Origin: Phycisphaerales bacterium | GTDB lineage: Bacteria; Planctomycetota; Phycisphaerae; Phycisphaerales; UBA1924 | Direction of reading: 5' to 3' | Assembly: GCA_020846975.1 (NCBI GenBank) | Contig: JADLCX010000068.1 | Coordinates: 1 to 64,000 of the forward strand | Length of the DNA stretch: 64,000 bases | The notes under the pieces: model-generated | Database searches by the model: none | The model's input: only the letters and a program-made list of their open reading frames with translations | Told to the model about the DNA's origin: nothing | Made by a program: the position numbers and the translations under genes | Part shown: positions 58,953-64,000 of the stretch, in pieces | Layout: every line of letters begins with the position of its first letter | How positions within the stretch are numbered: position 1 is the first letter of the stretch

Positions 58953-60065
58953 ATGCTGCGAACGGGATCTGTGAGCGTGATGTCCCGCGGTCTGGCGCGG
59001 ACGGTCGCCGGTGCGACGATCGGCCTGGCGGTCGCCTCGGCCGCGCACGGCCAGCTCCGCGAGACGCGGATGGATGCCAACGGAGAGTGGCTGAACACCA
59101 GGGAGCCCGCCGAGGGGACCGACGAGTGGGTCGTCGCCCGGGCCCGCACCGACATGGCCGATGACCGCCCCTCGGCCGCGTACTCCACGATCAACCGGTG
59201 GATCGAGGAGCAGGAGGCGAGGCTCGGCGACCCCTCGCCCATGATGCCCGAGGCCGTGCTGGTTCGCGGAGATGCCCTCACCGCGATGGGCGATGAGTAC
59301 AACGCCCTCTACGACTACGAGCGGGTCATCCGCGAATACCCGGGCGACCCGGCCTACGTGCTCGCCGTCGAGCGGGAGCTGGACATCGGCGTTCGCTACC
59401 TCGAGGGCTACAAGCGCAAGATCCTCGGGGTCCGCATCCTCAACGCCGACGACATCGGCGAGGAACTGCTCATCCGCTGCCAGGAGCGATTGCCCGGCAG
59501 CCGCATCGCCGAGCGGGCCGGGATCGAGCTCGCCGACTACTACTACCGCGAGCACAACCTCCCGCTCGCGGCCGAGGCCTACGAGATCTTCAACGAGCTC
59601 TACCGCAACAGCCAGTACACGATGAAGGCCATGCAGCGCCGCGTCTACGCCACGATCGCGCAGTTCAAGGGCCCCAGGTACGACGGCTCCAAGCTCGTCG
59701 ACGCCCGGATCCTCGTCAAGCGTTTCTCGAGCCTCTACCCCGGCGAGGCCCAGAAGGCCGGGCTCGATGAATCGCTCCTGGCCCGCCTCGACGAGTCCGC
59801 GGCCAACGCCCGGCTTGAAAAGGCCAGGTACTACCTCAAGCAGGGCGATGGCCCCTCGGGCCGCTACGTGATGAAGCGGCTCATCGCCGACCACCCGCAC
59901 ACCGCCGCCGCGCGCGAGGCGTACGCGACCATGGAACAGCGCGGCTGGAAGCCCGACGAAGCGAAGGCCCCGCCGGCACCCCAGGCAACGCAGAGCCCGC
60001 GGAGTTCCCGCGCAGAACAGAGCAAGGAGAAGCAGGCCGAGGATGGAGGCGAGCATGGCCGCTGA
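58953..60065 (+). CDS. BamD/TPR-like outer-membrane assembly protein
   Basis: Signal peptide; ALYDYERVIREYPGDPAYVLAVERELDIGVRYL; repeated TPR-like helices. Confidence 0.7.
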   Translation: MLRTGSVSVMSRGLARTVAGATIGLAVASAAHGQLRETRMDANGEWLNTREPAEGTDEWVVARARTDMADDRPSAAYSTINRWIEEQEARLGDPSPMMPEAVLVRGDALTAMGDEYNALYDYERVIREYPGDPAYVLAVERELDIGVRYLEGYKRKILGVRILNADDIGEELLIRCQERLPGSRIAERAGIELADYYYREHNLPLAAEAYEIFNELYRNSQYTMKAMQRRVYATIAQFKGPRYDGSKLVDARILVKRFSSLYPGEAQKAGLDESLLARLDESAANARLEKARYYLKQGDGPSGRYVMKRLIADHPHTAAAREAYATMEQRGWKPDEAKAPPAPQATQSPRSSRAEQSKEKQAEDGGEHGR

Positions 60066-60609
60066 ACCCCATCCTTCTTCCCGCCTTTCTCCGCGGCGCA
60101 TCCCGGCGTTGGCCGCGTTGTCCTGCGCGTTGGTCCTCTCCGCCTGTTCCTCCGACCCGCGCCAGGGCTATTCGTTCAACTCCTCCTTCTCGTCGGATGT
60201 CAAGACCGTGCACGTCGCGCTCTTTGACAACCCGACCTTCCAGCGCGGGATCGAGGTCGAGCTCACCGACGCGGTGATCAAGGAGATCCAGTCGAACACC
60301 CCGTGGAAGGTCACCGACTCCTCGGTCGCCGACACCACGCTCTCGGGCAGGATCACCGCGGCGACGATGAACCGCCTCAGTTCCAACCGCGACTCGGGCC
60401 TCTCGCAGGAGATCGCCTTCGCGATCACGCTCGACTTCGACTTCAAGGATGCCCGCACCGGCAAGCCGCTGGTCAGCCGCCGCGCGTTCACCGCCAGCGA
60501 GACCTTCGTCCCCACCAAGCCCGTGGGCGAGCGGCTCGAGGTCGGCCAGCACGCGACGGTCCAGCAGATGGCGCGGGACATCGTCAGCGAGCTGCGGTCG
60601 AGCTGGTGA
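60043..60609 (+). CDS. LptE-like lipoprotein
   Basis: Lipobox ALVLSACSS; GYSFNSSFSSDVKTVHVALFDNPTFQRGIEVELTDAVIKEIQSNTPWKV. Confidence 0.75.
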   Translation: MEASMAAEPHPSSRLSPRRIPALAALSCALVLSACSSDPRQGYSFNSSFSSDVKTVHVALFDNPTFQRGIEVELTDAVIKEIQSNTPWKVTDSSVADTTLSGRITAATMNRLSSNRDSGLSQEIAFAITLDFDFKDARTGKPLVSRRAFTASETFVPTKPVGERLEVGQHATVQQMARDIVSELRSSW

Positions 60610-60718
60610 GAAAGCAGAGAGCGGTAAGCGGGAAAGAGGAAGCAGGAAGGCATCCGACGATCGGGCGGCGGGGCTGGGGGGTTGAGAGGTTGTTCGGACT
60701 TTGACGAACAAACAGCGC

Positions 60719-60844
60719 TGCGTCCCGGATCACGCCCGCGGCGCATCGCGCCGTTCGGACGTAGCGTCGCGCAGCCCGGCCGTAGCGTCGCGCTGTGCGG
60801 ATGGAGCGTGGCGCAGCCCGGGCTGGCGTCGCGCCGTGCGACTC
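60719..60844. repeat. Degenerate tandem repeat, 21-bp period
   Basis: GGCGCATCGCGCCGTTCGGAC / GTAGCGTCGCGCAGCCCGGCC / GTAGCGTCGCGCTGTGCGGAT / GGAGCGTGGCGCAGCCCGGGC. Confidence 0.75.
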
Positions 60845-60996
60845 CCGTGCGGGGTTCGCAGTTGCTCTTTGGTGTGGGTCGGGGCACGTGCGCGGAATAA
60901 CACGCTGCGGCCCTTGGGCCCGGATCCAGTGAGGTCGAAGGTGATCGTTCGTGCCGCGGCATCCGCATCTAAGCCGCTTCGGCGGAACAGCGTTAG

Positions 60997-61145
60997 CCGG
61001 GGGCGAAAGCCCCCGGTGAGCGTCGGTCTTGTTCAGAGAGCCCTGAAAGGGCGGCACAAGATAGTGCGCGCTTGATGAACCGCTGTGTCGCCCCGTTGGG
61101 GCTCACGGATCAAATCGCACGCCAACCGGGGGCTCACGCCCCCGG
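60997..61145. repeat. Cluster of four stem-loops, dispersed-repeat-like
   Basis: CCGGGGGCgaaaGCCCCCGG (60997-61016), GCCCTgaaAGGGC (61040-61052), GCCCCgttGGGGC (61090-61102), CCGGGGGCtcacGCCCCCGG (61126-61145). Confidence 0.8.
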
Positions 61146-61215
61146 CTACGGCTGTTGGGCCGCTGGCGCGGCTCCGAGCCAAGCACACGCGCGCCCGCGC
61201 GGTACGATCCGCACG

Positions 61216-61839
61216 ATGAGCGTCGCGCCCGCCCCCACCCCCACCCCCCGCAAGCGAAGACGATGGCGCTGCTGGGGACGGCGGAGAAGCTGGGCGCTCC
61301 GCTGGGGCGGGCTCGCGGTGTGCGTGGCGGTGGCGGGGGTGTGGGGGGTGAGTGAGTGGCGGCAGTTCGCAGCATCCAACGAACACAGTTACTTGAGCCA
61401 CTCGCAGGAAAAGCGCCGTGGCGGAGTCAGCGCGGCGTGCTGGCGCGGAACCGTGGCCTTGAGCTGGTCTGATGGCGTGTGGGATCGTCGCACGCGCAAG
61501 CCCGAGCCGACTTCGGAACACCCCAGACACAGCCGGTGGACTTGGACAACAACGCGGACGCCCAACACGCTCATCTTCGGTCGAGACTGGTGGTTTCACT
61601 TCGAGAGCTACGCGAGCACCTCGCTACGGATTCGGATGGCTCGCTTTCCCCTCTGGTTCCCCCTGCTCCTCGCCGCCGCGCCCACCGCCCTCGCCTGGCG
61701 CTCCGAGCTCCGACGCCGCCGACGCGAGCGCGGGGGGAAGTGTGCGAAGTGCGGGTATGACCTTGCGGGGCTGGCGAGGGGGGGTGGGGCCGCGTGCCCG
61801 GAGTGCGGGGCGAAGCAAGCAGAGGAGCCGGGGAGCTGA
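61216..61839 (+). CDS. Hypothetical membrane protein with C-terminal C-x2-C-x-YDLxGL zinc ribbon
   Basis: Two TM segments; GGKCAKCGYDLAGLARGGGAACPECGAKQ. Confidence 0.65.
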   Translation: MSVAPAPTPTPRKRRRWRCWGRRRSWALRWGGLAVCVAVAGVWGVSEWRQFAASNEHSYLSHSQEKRRGGVSAACWRGTVALSWSDGVWDRRTRKPEPTSEHPRHSRWTWTTTRTPNTLIFGRDWWFHFESYASTSLRIRMARFPLWFPLLLAAAPTALAWRSELRRRRRERGGKCAKCGYDLAGLARGGGAACPECGAKQAEEPGS

Positions 61840-61893
61840 GGAGCAGAGGAGAGATAAGACATTCGCGCTCCCCCTCTCCCCTGCTCCTCAGCT
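61834..61893. repeat. Palindromic GA/CT-rich element
   Basis: AGCTGAGGAGCAG (61834-61846) and CTGCTCCTCAGCT (61881-61893), in purine-rich then pyrimidine-rich context. Confidence 0.7.
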
Positions 61894-61963
61894 CCTCTGC
61901 TCCCCCTCTCCCCCGCTCCTCCGCTCCTCAGCCGCCCTCCCCCCGCCCCTACCCTCCCCCCGC

Positions 61964-63700
61964 ATGATTCCCTCCTTCACACGCGCTTCTGATCTTGTCC
62001 CCGCGGACCTCGACGCCACGAGCTGGGCCGCGCTCGAGCCGCTCTACCGCGAGCTGCTCGGCCGCGAGCTGCGCTGCGGGAACTGTCTGGAGCACCTCAT
62101 CCTCGACCGCAGCGAGCTCGATGCGGCCGTCTCGGAGGCGGGCAACAGGCTGTACATCAACATGAGCTGCCACACCGACGATGAGGCGGCGAACAGGGCC
62201 TTCCTCGCGTTCGTCGAGGGCGTGCAGCCGCGGCACAAGGAGATGGGCTTCGAGCTGGACCGCAAGATCGTCGGCTCGCCGCACGTGAAGGATCTCGATC
62301 AGGAGCGGTACCGCGTCTACCTCCGCGACCTGAAACTCGCCGTCGAGCTCTTCCGGCCGGAGAACGTGCCGATCGAGACCGAGCTGACGCGCCTGGAGAC
62401 CGAGTACTCGCAGATCGCCGGGGCGATGACCGTGGCCTTCCGCGGCGAGGAGATGACGCTCCCGCGGATGGCGAAGTTCAACGAGGACACCGACCGGGCG
62501 GTGCGCGAGGAGGCCTGGCGGCTGGTCGCCGAGCGGCGGTTCAAGGATGCCGACACGCTCGATGCCCTGTACGAGAAGATGCTGGGCCTGCGGCAGCGGG
62601 TAGCGGTGAATGCGGGGTTTACGAACTTCCGCGACTACATGCACAAGGCCAAGAAGCGGTTCGACTACACACCCGAGACCTGCCACGAGTTCGCCCGCGG
62701 CGTCGAGGAGGTGTGCACACCGCTCCTGCGCGAGTTGATGGCCGAGCGGAAGAAGGCGCTGGGGGTGGAGAAGTTGAGGCCGTGGGATGGGCAGGTGGAC
62801 CCGAAGGGGCGGCCGGGCCTGCGGCCGTTCGCGACCGCGGCGGAAATGGTGGAGAAGACCAGCCGCGTGTTCAGGAAGATGGACCCCTCGCTGGCGGAGA
62901 TGTTCGAGTTTCTGCGGGAAGGCGCCGGAGCGAATGGCACAGCGCGGGCCTGCCTGGATCTCGAGTCTCGCAAGGGCAAGGCGCCCGGCGGGTACCAGAC
63001 CACGCTCGAGCGGCAGCGCAAGCCGTTCATCTTCATGAACGCCGCCGGTGTGCAGCGCGATGTCGAGACGATCCTGCACGAGGCGGGGCACGCCTTTCAC
63101 GCGATCCTCTGCCGGGCCGACCCGCTGGTGTCCTACCGCGGCGACATCCCGCTGGAGTTCTGCGAGGTCGCGTCGATGAGCATGGAGTTGACCGCGCACC
63201 CCTTCCTCGAAGAGTTCTATTCGTCGGCCGATTCGGACCGCGCCCGGCGCGTGCACATCGAGGACACCATCGCGAGCCTGACGACGATCGCGACGGTGGA
63301 CCAGTTCCAGCACTGGATCTACACGCACCCCGACCACACGCGGGCCGAGCGCCACGAGAAGTGGAAGGAACTGGTCGCCCGCTACGGCCCGGGGCTCGAC
63401 TGGTCGGGGCTCGAGAAGTTCGCCGGTGTCGCGTGGCAGCGGATCCCGCACCTCTATGGCACTCCTTTCTACTACATCGAGTACGGCATCGCGCAGCTCG
63501 GCGCCCTGCAGGTGTGGATCAACTACCGCCGCGATCCGAGGGCCGCGATCGAGTCGTACAAGCGCGGGCTCTCGCTCGGCGGCTCGCGGCCGCTGCCCGA
63601 GCTCTTCCGCGCCGCCGGGCTGGAGTTTGAGTTCGGGCCGGAGACGGTCCGGCGGCTGATCGACGAAGTTCGCGGCGAGCTGGCCCGGATGCCCGCGTGA
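61964..63700 (+). CDS. M3-family oligoendopeptidase (PepF-like)
   Basis: ETILHEAGHAFHAILC (HExxH) and FCEVASMSMEL. Confidence 0.92.
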   Translation: MIPSFTRASDLVPADLDATSWAALEPLYRELLGRELRCGNCLEHLILDRSELDAAVSEAGNRLYINMSCHTDDEAANRAFLAFVEGVQPRHKEMGFELDRKIVGSPHVKDLDQERYRVYLRDLKLAVELFRPENVPIETELTRLETEYSQIAGAMTVAFRGEEMTLPRMAKFNEDTDRAVREEAWRLVAERRFKDADTLDALYEKMLGLRQRVAVNAGFTNFRDYMHKAKKRFDYTPETCHEFARGVEEVCTPLLRELMAERKKALGVEKLRPWDGQVDPKGRPGLRPFATAAEMVEKTSRVFRKMDPSLAEMFEFLREGAGANGTARACLDLESRKGKAPGGYQTTLERQRKPFIFMNAAGVQRDVETILHEAGHAFHAILCRADPLVSYRGDIPLEFCEVASMSMELTAHPFLEEFYSSADSDRARRVHIEDTIASLTTIATVDQFQHWIYTHPDHTRAERHEKWKELVARYGPGLDWSGLEKFAGVAWQRIPHLYGTPFYYIEYGIAQLGALQVWINYRRDPRAAIESYKRGLSLGGSRPLPELFRAAGLEFEFGPETVRRLIDEVRGELARMPA

Positions 63701-63812
63701 CGGGAGAGCCGAGGTTACGCGAGCGCAGCACGCGCCGACGCCGGGCTAACATCCGTGCGGCCCGAGCCCGTCGATTGGCCGACGGTCTGGCTCGCGCGCC
63801 ACGGAGCCGGTC

Positions 63813-64000
63813 ATGAGGTCTGGGACCATCGGAGTCTGCCTGCTCGCCGCGGCCTGCGGCGGTCGACCGGGTCACGCGGTAGCGCAGCCGCCCGCCGCGC
63901 CGCTCAAGGTCGCCGTGGTCCCGATCCGCACCGACGGGCCCAAGAGCCTCGATCCGGTGAAGGGCTCGACCCAGTACGACAACCAGGCGTGCAGCCAGAT
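63813..64000 (+). CDS. Start of an extracellular solute-binding (family 5-like) protein, truncated by the window edge
   Basis: MRSGTIGVCLLAAACGGRPGHAVAQPPAAPLKVAVVPIRTDGPKSLDPVKGSTQYDNQACSQ..., open to the window end. Confidence 0.6.
   Translation, partial: MRSGTIGVCLLAAACGGRPGHAVAQPPAAPLKVAVVPIRTDGPKSLDPVKGSTQYDNQACSQ

Noticed and set aside
57059-59164. 701-aa plus-strand ORF over the GT2 and LysR genes
   Set aside because: Shadow ORF; minus-strand frames carry clear GT2 and LysR motifs.
57918-60101. 727-aa minus-strand ORF
   Set aside because: Overlaps LysR, BamD-like and LptE-like genes with low-complexity composition; not supported.

Overview
This 64 kb window is GC-rich chromosomal DNA, most likely from a Planctomycetota bacterium (probably Phycisphaerae). 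The assignment is an inference from a LEPR-XLL-type Calx-beta protein, GC-type dockerin proteins, PEP-CTERM-like proteins, a planctomycete/verrucomicrobial small basic protein, and repeated C-x2-C-x-YDLxGL zinc ribbons. Most of the window is ordinary core gene content on both strands: FabZ-like, type-4 UDG, TruB, MutS, ArgH, RluA-like, S18, Dus, PolX, RecG, PyrF, NuoI, RecQ, AcnA, LolD/LolE-like, BamD/LptE-like and PepF/M3. The left edge holds the 3' end of an ISAs1-like transposase with its likely terminal inverted repeat. The right edge holds the start of a solute-binding protein. No CRISPR array, rRNA or convincing tRNA was found, and no classical defence island. The main points for follow-up are: (i) an argininosuccinate lyase fused in frame through a Pro-rich linker to an uncharacterised ~130 aa C-terminal domain; (ii) three unrelated-sequence intergenic arrays that share an exact 21-bp period; (iii) several purine-rich-arm palindromic intergenic elements, one possibly inside a glycosyltransferase ORF; (iv) a cluster of four stem-loops at 61.0-61.15 kb; (v) a UvrC-like protein that appears to have lost its GIY-YIG catalytic residues; (vi) a nearly free-standing dockerin next to a Cys-rich CusF-like lipoprotein; (vii) candidate structured RNAs. 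All family names come from motif recognition by eye. No database search was run.
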